A stretch of 64,000 bases of DNA. Origin: Inia geoffrensis (Eukaryota; Chordata; Mammalia; Artiodactyla; Iniidae). Below are positions 36,986 through 49,524 of the stretch, one piece after another (the first letter of the stretch is position 1; each line of letters starts with the position of its first letter). Under the pieces are notes generated by a model. The model did no database searches, was not told the origin of the DNA, and was given only the letters and a program-made list of their open reading frames with translations. The DNA lies in NCBI GenBank assembly GCA_036417435.1, contig CM070904.1, positions 126,418,695 through 126,482,694 on the forward strand, given 5' to 3'. A program made the translations under genes and the position numbers.

Positions 36986-38740
36986 CATATGTACATCCAC
37001 ACTACTAGTTTCTAAGACAGCATTTAAGACTCTAAGGCTGTGCTTTTCTTTATGGCCTTCAATATCCCATTGTTGTTTTACTTTACTTATGTTTAAACTT
37101 TATCACTTAGTTTTTTTCCTTAGTGATAACCAAGTAAATGATATTCAGTAATATAACAAAGATTTCAATAGGGAAATAAGGCAAACAGAGGCCTTATTTC
37201 CAAATGAAGTTAAAGAGAAACTGTAGAAAGGGTCACAAGGAGGAGATTTCTTGTCCTCCTTTGACTGTGGTTTATCTCTCATGCTGAGAATTATAGGTTT
37301 CGGGGTGGGGGAAAGATGAAGAAGAGTTAACCAGCTGCTGAGTTAAACAGCTGGTGGTGGTTTTGGACCCAGGTAACTAGAGAAGTAATGGTACCTTATA
37401 AAAAAATTTAAGAGAAAAAAAGAATTTTATTTTCGAGAGTAGGGGAAAAGAGTTGGTGACGGTACAGCAAAGGAGGACGTAACACGGAGGCCCCTCAAAA
37501 ACCTCAAGGATGAAAAAACATGCAGGACATGTAGGTGGTGGTAGTAGTGGGAAGTACACTAATGAATACTTCAAGCTACAGTAATTAGTTATGGAACTAG
37601 TATAAAAATAGGCAGACCGATATACTAGAAAACATAGCCGTGACCCCAGCGTATATTAAAACTTCTATACTATAGGCTATATTCCAAATCACTGAAGAAA
37701 AATGGCTAATTATCTCACATTCTTTACTATAACACACAATTGGCCTCAAGAATTCGATATAAAGAAAATATAGGTGAATATTTTATGTGACCTAAGGATG
37801 AAAAAGCTCTCTAAACAGACATACAGAAGAAAAAAAATCATAAAAAGAGTAAAGAGTGTACAATTTGATAAAAAATAGTTCGAGACCCGAGTGGCTTCAG
37901 CCAGAGAGGGAGAGTACTAGGGTTGGGGACAGAGATCAAAACAGACTAGTTTATTCAAACTGTTTTAAGTTTTTACAAGAAGAATATATTTGTTTATTAC
38001 TTGATTTAATTTAATTTAAATTTTAATTTAATTTAAAAAGTACCTCAGAAAGTAAAACCATAGAACACCTGCTACCTCAAAATCATCATAAACAAAGTTA
38101 AGTCAAATGAAAAACTAGAAAAATATAATACGACAAGCAAAGGGACAAGGTCTTTACTATACAAGGAGCACTTACGTAGGAAAAAGGCAAAATGGCTCAA
38201 AAGAACACTAGGCAAAACATGGGGGAAATGCAAGTTTTCACCTGTCAAACAGGCCCCCTGAGCCTGGCCCTCAGAGAAGGTGAGGGAGAAAGAGCTGTCT
38301 CTCCAGGGTTTCCAAGGGAGGTGCCTCCCTGGGGGAGGATCAGGTTTCAGAGAGGCAAGCAGGCGGGAGGGGGGGCTCCAGGAAGAGCTCCTGGAGGGAG
38401 GAGACTGTTTTTAGGATGGAAAAGGATTTTCTGACAGGGTGGTGTTGGGGAGGACTGGGTGGAGTGTAAGGCAAGGGGATGAGACCACCAGAAAGGACTG
38501 CTGCCTGGAGGAGCCTGCATTTTGGGAGGGCACAGGAAGTTTATGGAGTCACTGAGGCATTTATAGGCTATTCTCAAGGTTTCTGACTTTACAAAATTAT
38601 TTTGGTGCCAAAATTGCCCAAGGGCTTTGTTTCTTTTGGCATTGACCTTTTTGACCTTCCTTTCCAGTCAGTCACCAAGTCCTGCTATTTTCTTCCATTA
38701 AAATGCAGTTTCACATTTTTTTCCCCCTATCCAATCTGCA
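36986..38740. other. Intron 1, nothing recognised
   Basis: Includes an A/T-only stretch (37995-38038) of alternating 'ttaattt' words. No gene or named repeat. Confidence 0.4.
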
Positions 38741-39060
38741 TACTACTGCCAGACTGTTGTTTCTAAAGTATCACTTGGATCATGTCTCCTCCCTGCTCAA
38801 AAACCTTTCAGTGCTTTCTACTGTCACTGGATCAAGCATAGACACACACACTCATCCACCACCCTGAGGTGTCTCCGGTTCACTTCAAAAACATCTGCTC
38901 CAGCCGAAGTGGTTCAATCACAGACCTGTCCCTATATGTGACACCACCCCCAAAACCTTTTTTGTGCTTTTCCTAAGCTGATTTCACACTCAAACACCCT
39001 TTCCTTTTTACTTCTCCATAGTCCAGCATCCTTTCACGTTCAGTTTCATTCCATCATCAG
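38741..39060 (+). repeat. LINE-2 fragment
   Basis: 'tcacttggatcatgtctcctccctgctcaaaaacctttcagtgctttctactg' matches the classic L2 segment. The rest is diverged. Confidence 0.65.
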
Positions 39061-39064
39061 TATA

Positions 39065-39320
39065 CAATGTGGTTAAAGCACAGGCGTGGAAACTCACAGC
39101 CCTGGTTATAATCATGGCTCTGTCATTTAATGGTTTTGTGACCTTGGGCTTAGTTTCTTAAGGCTTAGTTTGCCTCAACTCCAAAATGTAATAAATACTT
39201 TTACGACTTTTGTGAAGATTCAGTAAGAACTGATGTACGTAAAACTAATACAGTGCCTGGAACAGAGTAGATTAGTAGTAGTGCCTGGAAACTCACTAGA
39301 TTAGTATTCATTATTATTGT
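39065..39320 (+). repeat. MIR SINE
   Basis: Nearly complete: 'gtggttaaagcacaggcgtgg', 'tggctctgtcatttaatggttttgtgaccttggg', 'gcctcaactccaaaatg', 'acagtgcctggaacagagtag...attcattattatt'. Confidence 0.88.
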
Positions 39321-39424
39321 CCAAACACACTCTTCTCTCCGAGTGGAAAGTTTTCCTTACTAGCTGGTAATAGCTTGTGAGCACTGCTGTTTTCTCTCTT
39401 ATATTTAAACTTTTTATACTTCTT

Positions 39425-39835
39425 AACACTCAATGTACCAAGCCCTGTGTTAGGTGCTTTACAAACACAAAACCACATGAGTAAGGTACCGCTCTATCAC
39501 TTCACTTTCTGGATGGGAAAACTAAGTTTGGAGATATTAAAAACCTTACCTAGGGCTCCCCTGGTGGCGCAGTGGTTAAGAATCTGCCTGCCAATGCAGG
39601 GGACACGGGTTTGTGCCCCAGTCTGGGAAGATCCCACATGCCGCGGAGCGGCTAGGCCCGTGATCCATGGCCGCTGAGCCTGCGCATCCGAAGCCTGTGC
39701 TCTGCAACGGGAGAGGCCGCAACAGTGAGAGGCCCGTGTACGGCAAAAAAACCCCAAAAAACAAAAAAACCTTACCTAATATTAAACAGCTAGTAAAGAG
39801 TAGAAGGAAGATGCAGGTGATTCTTTGATTGATCT
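39425..39835 (-). repeat. MIR SINE split by a CHR SINE
   Basis: Left part 39425-39552 ('accaagccctgtgttaggtgctttacaaac'), right part 39779-39835 ('taaacagctagtaaagagtagaag'). The CHR SINE at 39553-39763 was inserted into it. Confidence 0.8.
39553..39763 (+). mobile_element. CHR-type SINE (short form)
   Basis: Forward copy 'gggctcccctggtggcgcagtgg' to 'gagaggcccgtgtacggcaaaa'. TSD 'aaaaccttaccta' on both sides (39540-39552 and about 39766-39778). One of the few forward short-form copies in the window. Confidence 0.94.
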
Positions 39836-40675
39836 ATTTTTAAGATTGAAAATTGCCTAGGATTTTCATGAATGATGGTTGGGCAGTCCTAATGAGTCAG
39901 GTCTGGTCTTCCCTCACCTAGAGATTTCTCCCAGGGAGAACTGAGCACTGTCACTAGATCCGGCTTCAGCATCACTCTCCAAACAGCCAGAGCCTGGGCT
40001 TTCCTCCAGGGACCACCATGACCCTTTGACTTTCAGAAAGAAAGCATACTGGCAGCCCCATGTTTTGTTGTAAGAAGAGAGGAAGATCATTTCCAGAGTC
40101 AGAAATCATGCCATAAGGCATCAAGAACAAAAACCAGGTTTCCATCAGCAAGAAGCACCCTTTCTGAGGAGAAAAAAAGAGAGGCTCTTAATAGAAAGAG
40201 CCAAGCCTTCTGAGTACAGAAGAGGCCAACTTTTCCCAAAGGTAACATTTAAAAGAGTGTGAGTCTTAAGAGTCAGAAAGACAAAACCCTAAAGGGCAAG
40301 GGAAGGACAGACCTCACTATTAATTTATTCTTCACTCTGATGACAGTGCCAGTACATGCAATTAGAATTTCTTTTTTCTTTTTTGGTAAGAATTGAAGAA
40401 AGACAAAAATGAACCATTACATTAATTGATACTATAATTATGTTTACAAACTGATTTCCAGTGGAATCATTACACATTAGGCCTCTTTAGGAGCCTATAG
40501 TTTCCAGACTGTGAAAAAGCATTGCCTCTGTGTGAAACCTGCAAATTTTATCTCCCTAACTCTAAAGATAAAACTGTTTTGGCTGATAAAGGTTAAAGAG
40601 CTCCTCTAAAACAACCAGACAAAAGAAACCAACAGCCATACAACAAAACAACAACAAAATGCAAACTTCTCATGT
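39836..40675. other. Intron 1, nothing recognised
   Basis: No repeat or coding pattern seen. Confidence 0.4.
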
Positions 40676-40727
40676 CTCGGAGAGTTAACATACACTGAGC
40701 TGAGGCTCAGTGTATGTTAACTCCGAG
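40676..40727. repeat. Near-perfect inverted repeat (hairpin)
   Basis: The arms 40682-40700 and 40705-40723 are exact reverse complements over 19 bp around a 4-base loop (tgag). After a 2-base bulge the pairing goes on with the outer 'ctcgg'/'ccgag' words, reaching 40676 and 40727. No TA or TSD border typical of a small DNA transposon is seen. Confidence 0.95.
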
Positions 40728-41567
40728 TTGGGAGACTGGGATTGATGGACGACCAACAGGGGTTCTGAGGTTTCACCCTTTATCCATCCACTTGTCAAAT
40801 TCTGCTCAGAGGCTCTTTGCTTGTGGAAGGAGGGCAAAGAACTTTTTTCTCTACAATGCTTTTTGGTATTCTCTCCTGCAGGTCAAAAGAGAATTATGAG
40901 GACTGTTCAAATATCGTTAAGATGGCAATACTTCCCAAATTCAACTTGATCACTATCAAAATCCCAGCTGGCTTTTTTTGCAGAAATCGAAAGGCTGATT
41001 CTAAAATTCATATGGACATCAAGGGACTCAGAGTAGCCAAACAATCTTGAGAAAGAAAACAAAGTTGGACAAATCACACTCCTGATTTCAAAACTTGCTA
41101 CAAAGCTACAGTAATCAAGACGGTGTGGTACTGGCATAAGGATAGCCATATATATCAATGGACCAGAACTGAGAGTACATAAATAAACCTCACATTTATG
41201 GTCAAATGATTTTCAACAAGCGTGCCAAGACAATTCAATGGGAGAAAGAATAGTCTTTTCAACCGATGGTGCTGGGATAATGGGCTATCTACATGCAAAA
41301 AAAAAAAAATAAAGTTGGACCCCCAACTCTCACACCATACATAAAAATTAACTCAAAGTGGATCATAGGTCCAAATGTAAGAGTTAAAATTATAAAACTC
41401 TTAGAAAAAATATAGGAGCAACTCTTTGTGACCTTGGGCTAGTTAAAGCCTTCTTAGATATGACAGACTAGAAAAACACAAGTGAGAAAAGAAAAAATAA
41501 ACTGAACTTCATCAAAGTTAAAAACTCTTATGCTTCAAAGGAAACCATTAAGAAAATGCAAAAACAG

Positions 41568-41920
41568 GGGACTTCCCTGGTGGTCCAGTGGTAAAGAATC
41601 CACCTTCCAATGCAGGGGACGTGGGTTCAATCCCTTGTCAGGGAACTAAGATCCCACATGCTGCGGGGCAACTAAGCCTATGTGCCACAACTACTGAGCT
41701 CGTGCGTCTCACTAGAGAGCCTGCATGCTGCAAACTACAGAGCCCACGCACTCTGGAACCCATGCACCACAACTAGAGAGAAGCCCATGGGCCCCAATGA
41801 AGAGCCTACATGCCTCAAGGAAAGATCCTGCATGCCTCAACAAAGATCCTGTGTGCCGCAACTAAGACCCGACACAGCTAAAAATAAAAACAAATAAATA
41901 ATTAATAAGTATTAAAAAAA
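41568..41920 (+). mobile_element. CHR-type SINE (long form) inside L1
   Basis: Forward copy. TSD 'aagaaaatgcaaaaaca' (about 41551-41567) against 'aagaaaacggaaaaaca' (41922-41938), taken from the old L1. Confidence 0.92.
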
Positions 41921-42100
41921 AAAGAAAACGGAAAAACAACCCACAGAATGGGAGAAAATATTTGCAAATCATAAATCTGATAAGGGAATTGTATCCAGAA
42001 TTTATAAAGAACTCTTACAACTCAATAATAAGACAAATGACCCAATTAAAAAATGGACCAGAATCGGAACAGACATTTCTCCAAAGAAAATATACAAATA

Positions 42101-42733
42101 TGGAGAAAAGGGAACCCTCTTGCACTGTTGGTGGGAATGTAAATTGATACAGCCACTATGGAGAACAGTATGGAGGTTCCTTAAAAAACTAAAAATAGAA
42201 CTACCATATGACCCAGCAATCCCATTACTGGGCATATACTCAGAGAAAACCATAATTCAAAAAGACACATGCACCCCAATGTTCACTGCAGCACTATTTA
42301 CAATAGCCAGGTCATAGAAGCAACCTAAATGCCCACTGACAGAAAAATCGATAAAGAAGATGTGGTACATATGTACAATGGAATATTACTCAGCCATAAA
42401 AGGGAATGAAATTGGGTAATTTGTAGAGACGTGGATGGATCTACAGACTGTCATACAGAGTAAAGTAAGTCAGAAAGAGAAAAACAAATATCGTATATTA
42501 ACACATATATGTGGAACCTAGAAAAATGGTACAGATGAACTGGTTTGCAGGGCAGAAATAGAGACACAGATGTGGAGAACAAACATATGGACACCACGGG
42601 GGGGAAAGTGGTGGGGTGGGGGTGGTGGGATGAATTGGGAGGTTGGGACTGACATATATACACTAATATGTATAAAATAGATAATATGAACCTGCTGTAT
42701 AAAAAAATAAATAAAATTGAATTTAAAAAAAAA
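42101..42733 (+). mobile_element. Younger L1 3' part inside the older L1
   Basis: Starts 'tggagaaaagggaaccctcttgcactg', runs through 'gtaatattactcagccataaaaggg'-type text and the 3' UTR to an A tail. An 18-bp TSD 'aaagaaaatatacaaata' lies at 42083-42100 and about 43067-43084, enclosing both this L1 and the SINE that follows. Confidence 0.9.
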
Positions 42734-42734
42734 G

Positions 42735-43050
42735 GGGCTTCCCTGGTGGTGCAGTGGTTGAGAATCCGCCTGACAATGCCGGGGACACGGGTTCGATCCC
42801 TGGTCCGGGAAGATCCCACATGCCATGGAGCAACTAAGCCTGTGTGCCACAACTACTGAGCCTGTGCTCTAGAGCCTGCGAGCCACAACTACTGAAGCCT
42901 AGAGCCTGTGCTGCACAACAAGAGAAGCCACCACAATGAGAAGCCCACACACCGCAATGAAGAGTAGCCCCCGTGCGCCGCAACTAGAGAAAGCCCACGC
43001 ACAGCAACGAAGACCCAACACAGCCAAAAATAAATGAGTAACAACAAAAA
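42735..43050 (+). mobile_element. CHR-type SINE (long form) in the L1 tail
   Basis: Forward copy 'ggcttccctggtggtgcagtgg' to 'cagccaaaaataaatgag'. It sits within the A-rich tail of the L1 at 42101-42733, inside that L1's TSD. Confidence 0.92.
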
Positions 43051-43875
43051 AAATTTATATAAAAAAAAAAGAAAATATACAAATAGCCAAAAGCACATGA
43101 AAAGATGTTCAACATCATTAGTCATCAGGGAAATGCATATTAAAACCACAACGAGATACTACTTTATACCCTCTAGGATAAGTATTCTCAGGAAGACATA
43201 GCGTGGATGATGATGTAGAGAAATTGGAACCCTCATATACTGCTGTTGGAAATGTAAAATGGTGCAGCCACTTTGGAAGAGTCTGGCAGTTTCTCAGAAG
43301 GTTAAACAGAGTTATGATACGGCCCAGCTATTCCACTCCTAGGTATATGCCCAAGAGAAATGAAAACATATGTTCACACAACAACTTGTACGTGAATGTT
43401 CATGGCAGCATTACTCATAATAACCAAAAAAAGTGAAGACAACCCAAATGTTCATCAACTGATGAATGGATAAACAAAATGTGGTATATCCACACAATAG
43501 ACTACTATTTGGAATTAAAATGGAATTAGGTACTGATGCATGCTACAACATGGATGAACATTGAAAACAGTATCTTAAGTGAAAGAAGCTAGTTACAAAA
43601 GACTAAATACTCTTTGGTCCCATTTATATGAAATATCCAGAATAGTCAAATCTATAGAGACAGAAGGTAGATTAATGGTTTCCTACAGCTGGGGTGGGAG
43701 GGTAGAGGAAATGGGGAATGCCTACTAATGGGTACAGGGGTTTATTTCAGGGTGATGAAATGTTCCAAAAGTGATTGTGTTGATGGCTGCACAACATTGT
43801 GAATACACTAAAAACCACTGAACTGTACATTTTAAATAGGTGAATTGTATCTTAATAAAGCTATTAGATATGTAC

Positions 43876-44083
43876 GTTTTTTTGTGTGTGTGTGGTACAC
43901 GGGCCTCTCACTGTTGTGGCCTCTCCCGTTGCGGAGCACAGGCTCCTGACACGCAGGTTCAGCGGCCACAGCCCACTGGCCCAGCCGTTCCACAGCATGT
44001 GGGATCTTCCCAGACCGGGGCACGAACCTATGTCCCCTGCATCGGCAGGCAGACTCTCAACCACTGCGCCACCAGGGAAGCCC
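43876..44083 (-). mobile_element. CHR-type SINE (short form)
   Basis: Reverse copy with a 'tttttttgtgtgtgtgtgg' tail. Perfect 11-bp TSD 'tagatatgtac' (43865-43875, 44084-44094), next to the old L1 3' end. Confidence 0.94.
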
Positions 44084-44294
44084 TAGATATGTACTTTAAA
44101 AAGAACTATAGAGATATCAGAAAAAGCCTTCAAAATTAATGAAAGGTTCATAAAATGTTTCAAAAAGCAAAAATCCAGAAAAGAATCAGAGAGACACTTG
44201 GCAAGTATGTGGAAAAGGAATGTGTAGGGCTAGAAAGGATCTAGCAGAAAGTTAAAATATTCTTGGTCTGGATCTATTCTGAAAAACAAAAACC

Positions 44295-44535
44295 ACATGG
44301 CAGGAGGGATAAATTGGAAGTTTGGGCTTAACATATACACACTACTATATATAAAAGAGATAAACAACAAGGACCTACTGTATAGCACAGGGAACTATAT
44401 TCAACATCTTGTAATAACCTATAATAGAAAAGAATCTGAAAAAGAATATATATATATATAACTTTGCTGTACACCTGAAACTAACACAACTTTGTAAATC
44501 AACTATACTTCAATAAAAAACCCAAAACATATTAT
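44295..44535 (+). repeat. L1 3' end, older artiodactyl type
   Basis: 'ggataaattggaagtttgggcttaacatatacac', 'aggacctactgtatagcacagggaactatattcaac', 'ctgtacacctgaaactaacacaac...atcaactatacttcaataaaaa', with an internal short (AT)n. Confidence 0.85.
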
Positions 44536-44611
44536 CAATTCTATCTCAATAAACTTAGAAAAAAATTTAAAAAACACAAGCGGGAGAGTCTAACACAACC
44601 TGTTCTACCTT

Positions 44612-44925
44612 TTTTTTTATTTGAAGATGTTGGGGGTAGGAGTTTATTAATTTACTTATTTATTTTTGCTGTGTTGGGTCTTCGTTTCTGTGCGAGGGCT
44701 TTCTCTAGTTGTGGCAAGTGGGGGCCACTCTTCATCGCGGTGCGCGGGCCTCTCACTATCGCGGCCTCTCTTGGAGGAGCACAGGCTCCAGACGCGCAGG
44801 CTCAGTAGTTGTGGCTCACAGGCCTAGTTGCTCCGCGGCATGTGGGATCCTCCCAGACCAGGGCTCAAACCCGTGTCCCCTGCATTAGCAGGCAGATTCT
44901 CAACCACTGCACCACCAGGAAAGCC
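44612..44925 (-). mobile_element. CHR-type SINE (long form)
   Basis: Reverse copy 'ttgctgtgttgggtcttcgtttctg' to 'ccaccaggaaagcc'. TSD 'cctgttctacc' (44599-44609, 44926-44936). Confidence 0.93.
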
Positions 44926-45139
44926 CCTGTTCTACCATTTTTTTGAAGTTTTATTTTATAAATGACAAAAAAGAGATGGTTTGCATATGAACTCTTTAGA
45001 TATAGGAAAAGCTTAGTAGTAATTTCTCATGCCAAATCCACCTTCCACCCTAATGTTTTCTGAACGATTGCTTTAATAATAATAAAAAAATACAGAATTA
45101 GGCTATCAAATCTACTAAGGCCATCAATGAAATCCATCA

Positions 45140-45342
45140 TTCATTTGTGTAGCACCTTAAAGTTCATAAATCACTTTTATACCTATTATCTCAGCTGATC
45201 CTCTTGAAGAAGGTATCACCACCATTTTAAAGATGAAGAAACAGCCTCAGAGAGACATTAACAGGCACTTAAAGCCTCACAGCTAGTGAGAAGTATAGAC
45301 AGATTAGAACCCAGGTCTCGCTCTACTAAGCCACCTTCTAGG
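45140..45342 (-). repeat. MIR SINE
   Basis: 'gcaccttaaagttcataaatcacttttatacctattatctcagctgatcctc', 'gatgaagaaacagcctcagagag', 'cacagctagtgagaag', 'gaacccaggtctc' in order. Confidence 0.88.
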
Positions 45343-45567
45343 TTTATAAAGAAATTGCTCTTTTGTATAGAATATTCCTTTAGTAATATTCCTTTAGTAA
45401 ATACAATTTTTTTCTTGTTGAGTTTTCTCTTACATATAGTGTTAGGAACTAATTTGAAATAGCAATTTGGTACATATTGAAACACAGTTTAATATGCAGT
45501 ATAACATATATTCTACACTAATCTCAATCATATATTTCATTTTTAAAAAATAAAAAAACAATTACTC

Positions 45568-45687
45568 GGGGAGTTCCCTGGCGGTCCAGTGGTTAGGACT
45601 CAGTGCTTTCACTGCCTTGGCCCCAGGTTCAACCCTGGTTGGGGAACTAAGATCCTATAAGCCTCATGGCATGACCAAAAACACCCC
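45568..45687 (+). mobile_element. Short tRNA-derived SINE
   Basis: Forward copy 'gggagttccctggcggtccagtgg'. TSD 'aaaaaacaattactc' on both sides (about 45553-45567 and 45688-45702). Confidence 0.92.
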
Positions 45688-45702
45688 AAAAAACAATTAC
45701 TC

Positions 45703-48080
45703 AGGATGAACAAATTCTAAGCTGACTACTACAGTGTTTCTGACTAATAGCTAAGAAGTCAAAATAATGCTTTTGTGCAATAGTTTTGCTAGGCATCCAA
45801 ACATCAAACATGTATCTCATCCATTTAATTTACCTTATATACTAACATCAGTGGCCAGGGAAATATTCTTTTCTTAATTTGTGTTTTCATATCTTATTTA
45901 AGAGTTAAGGCACTATAATGACACGTAGTGCAGTATATGCACATCCTCCAAAACACAATGCCATTCTGAACATAAATAAATGTGGTCTAAAAATCGAATC
46001 CCCAAATTTTGATGTAATTTTAGATAGAAGTTCTCCTAATTATTTCCTCTTTATTTTCCCTCCAGAATGTCCAGAATAGTCATCTACTATACAGTTGTTA
46101 AACAGTTACTGGTGTTAAGTAACGATCAACTTACAATTGGTTAAAAAAAAAAAAAAAAAAGTTAATCCACATTTGAATGACCAAAGGGTTTTGGATTATA
46201 ACATGGCTGACTGGACATTTCATTTGCCTAACACTTACTGAACATTTATGAGTGTTAGGCTCAGGGCTAGGATATACTATGATTAATAAGACATGACTCT
46301 GTACATGCTCTCTGGAGTTCTCCTCCAGGCAGGGAAAACCACCAGGTAAAAGAATAATTACAATGCAATGTGAGAAGCACTATCTATAATGGAGGCTTGT
46401 ACAAAGTATCGTCTTTGGCTTGCTTGTGATCAGGTCTTGTGAGATAAGATAAGTATCAGTGTCTAAAACATGCCTCCCAAGCTGAATATCCACTCACTAA
46501 CCTGTATCATCTTTCAATACTGTGCCATACCCAGGTGTCGCCTCTCTTCCTGATCTGCATAACCAGGCAAGATAGCCAAGGTCGATAGCACTACTGTCTC
46601 AGGTTAGGCACAAACTCAGATCAAACACTACTCAAAGGAACACACATCCCCTCATGACCTTAGTCAGTAGGTACAGCTCCTGAAGTCTCTAGGTTGTGAA
46701 GTGTTGTGGAATCTTTCTCCTCAGAAGAACTGCTAAGTTTAAAAGCTCTGTTAGAACTACAAATCTGTGAATAAAACATTAAGCCTATTTCTCTGAAATT
46801 AAAAACTGTACATTTCTGAACCTTTTATATATAGATTCTGGTAGAGAAAAGGCTAAATGAAGTAAAAAGATGACAAGCAGAGCTCTTCTCCTGCAGAGTC
46901 AGCTACTGTGCATCTTTTAAAAGGTTCCCCAACTGTAGAATGTATCTCCTTTCTTCTGATTGTAAAGAGACCACTAGCAAAATTATTCCTTTCCCACACA
47001 ATGCAACTGGACTGGGTCAGGCATAGAACAGCCAAGAGGAAAAGGCAGATCATTTTTTTTTGAAGCTGGAGGACTGGTATTTATTCCCAAGTTCAGGAAA
47101 AAAGAGGTATTTGACTTTCTTTAATTACAACATAGCCTGGCCAACTATACACCACTGATGTTTTCAAGATGTTGCTCAAAGGATATTCCAGCTCTTCATA
47201 TCTAAATGTACACATTAATGCAGAGGAAACTCAAACTGTAATAGATATTAGTTGTCTTGAAGCACAATTCCAACTAAACCAAAAATGATTTGAAGAGGAA
47301 GTTCAGAAATATAATGCCCTCCAATAGGACACACAGGTTGCGAGACAAACATCATTAAGGATTCCCTAGGGTACAGCATCTTCTGGGATGGTAAAGTCAA
47401 GTTCTATGTGTTAGGTTTAAGTGCTCAGAAAAATGCTGGTACTCAATTGATGACAGTTGCAAAAGCCTCTGGGAAGGTCTGATCTGACCTCCCCGCAGTT
47501 CTGACATCTCCATTTAAACATCTTCCCTTCTGTGGACAAGGAAAGCTTCCAGACACTAAAGATTTCCAAGAGTTAAACAGTCAGTCTCTCAAAAGACTCT
47601 AGTCAGTATATAAACATATCTTTTAAGTAAAAATCCAGTCATCCTGGGTCAAGATTCACTTTAAACAATATAAAAGCCTATGTAAATGATATTTAATGGT
47701 ATGAGAAAATATTTGTAATATACTGATGTGTGAAAAAGGATAAACATTTTTTTTTAAAATGAGGAGGTTTACAAAATACATATAATGTGATCACATTTGT
47801 TAAAAAGTATATATACACAAATGAGGATTTTTTACCAAAAGAATTCATGGCTATTATAGAAAGTGTGGAAAATAGAGGACAAAAAAACAATAGCTGTAAT
47901 CCTATAAACCAGAGATTACCATTTAATATTTTAGTGTTTATATTTCTAATTTTTTCTATGTGTATATATACGTCCTCCCAATAAATGTAAATGTAAAAAA
48001 CATAGTCTTTTACTTAGTCATTAGTTTTGCACTGATTTACATATAATGCTATTCTAGGAAACTAGGACAAATTTTAAGAT
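45703..48080. other. Intron 1, mostly unassigned
   Basis: Contains an A tract (46144-46160) and an old interspersed tail at about 46220-46390 ('aacacttactgaacatttatgagtgttaggctcagggc'). No gene recognised. Confidence 0.4.
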
Positions 48081-48084
48081 TCAT

Positions 48085-48275
48085 GCACTAGAGTGGTTCT
48101 TAACCTTGGCTGCGTATTAGAATTGCCTGGGGAACGTTTAAAATTCCCAATGTCTGGACCACCCCCCAGACCAATTAAACTAGAATCTTTGAAGATGGTA
48201 CCTAGGCATCAGTGTTTTTCAAAGTTCCCCAGGTGATTCCACTGAACAGCCAGGTTGAGAACCACTACTTGACAG
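48085..48275. mobile_element. MER5-type hAT DNA transposon relic
   Basis: 'agtggttcttaaccttggctgcgtattagaattgcctggggaacg' and the complementary end 'aagttccccaggtgattccactg...gttgagaaccact' form the terminal inverted repeats. The middle includes 'ccccagaccaattaaactagaatctttg'. Nonautonomous, no coding capacity. Confidence 0.88.
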
Positions 48276-48302
48276 CTTTCCCCCTTCTGAGCAAAACATG
48301 AT

Positions 48303-48430
48303 TTACAGCAGTGCTTTCTTAAACTTTCATGTGCATACAAATCATGTGGGGATCTTGTCAAAATATAGATTCTGGTTCAGGATAGGACCTGAGATTCTGC
48401 ACTGGCTCAGGGACCATACTCTGAGTAGCC
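48303..48430. mobile_element. Second MER5-type hAT relic, partial
   Basis: 'gcagtgctttcttaaactttcatgtgcatacaaatcatgtggggatcttgtcaaaatatagattctgg' and 'gacctgagattctgcactgg'. It lies about 30 bp from the first copy and lacks a clear right end. Confidence 0.75.
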
Positions 48431-49524
48431 GTAGGGTTCTGGGAAAGAAAACTCTTAAAGAATGGAAAGAAAAAATTATAGCCACTGAAGCCCATATTCT
48501 ATGCCACCAGACAGGGAGGGGTAATCTACAGCGGATGAACAAAGAATTGATATGAGGAGAAAAAGATGTTTCCAGGAAAAGATTTTAGGGGACTGAAAGA
48601 AAGTTTGGAATAACTACATTTTTCAGGGGAAAACAGTCGTTGGAGCTTATACAGTTTGTGTGCACAAAGGAGGGCAAGCAAGCTTAGAAGACAAGAGAGG
48701 TGGGCAGTGTGAGAAAAAGAAATCAAATGTGTAAAAAATTGTTATGGAAAAAATAAAATCTTTGGCTGCCGTGCTGGAAATGGACAGAGAAACACCACAA
48801 GAGGACCTGCAGAATATTTCATTGTCAAAAACGTGTTTGGGAACCAGTACAGCTAATAAACTGAAGTTGGTGTAGATTAATAATCATCCTCCATCATCTC
48901 CCTCCTGGGACATAAGAGACCCCAGGAGCATAAGTCTCCCCTGGCAGCGCTTTAGGAACCAACAACAAACAGTGGACTATTTGCCCAAATGCTTCTCTTT
49001 GTGTGAAGAACACGGGAAGCTCAAACATGGGGTCTCTTTGCAGCTTCTTGGCAATACTCTTCTTCGAATTTCTAAACTTCACTAGAGATATAACAAAAAG
49101 GTGGAGGGATTTTTTTTTTCCTGAGGGCTTTCCCATGGAAATTAGACATGTTTAGCATATTTTTTAGAATGACAAAGTAAGTATTTAATATAAAAGTATT
49201 CATAAGTCACCATCAGACTGTTATTCCTTCAAAATAATTTCTAAAACCAATAAAATAGGAAAATTTTCATATAAAATTATCTGGGGCATTATATGAATCA
49301 GCTGGTACACTTTATCAGACATTATCAAATGGGCCATATCTGAGAAAACCTCTGTTTAAATAAACAGAAGAAACGAAAGGGGAAGACTTTACCAAGAAAT
49401 GGAAGCATTCTGATGCCAGATGATTCATGTTACACATCTCTTGGATGTAAGAATCTTTGGCAGAATCACGCACAACCATAATAGTCCCACTGATCCTTAT
49501 ATTCAGCACTTATTTACTGTATAA
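48431..49524. other. Intron 1, nothing recognised
   Basis: Short frames on both strands (up to 85 codons) without family resemblance. Confidence 0.4.

Larger units (their letters stand above)
40880..43870 (+). mobile_element. Old L1 (L1M-type), 5'-truncated, split by later insertions
   Basis: ORF2 C-terminal text starts near 40880 ('gttaagatggcaatacttcccaaattcaac', 'ctacagtaatcaagacggtgtggtactgg', 'aatgattttcaacaagcgtgcc'), resumes at 41921-42100 and again from 43066, and ends at 'gtgaattgtatcttaataaagct' (43841-43863). It is interrupted by a SINE (41568-41920) and an L1-plus-SINE block (42101-43065). No open frame is intact. Confidence 0.88.

Noticed and set aside
48894..49136. 80-codon minus-strand lysine-rich frame suggesting a processed pseudogene
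   Set aside because: I could not match it to any ribosomal or other protein, and no A tail or TSD was seen.
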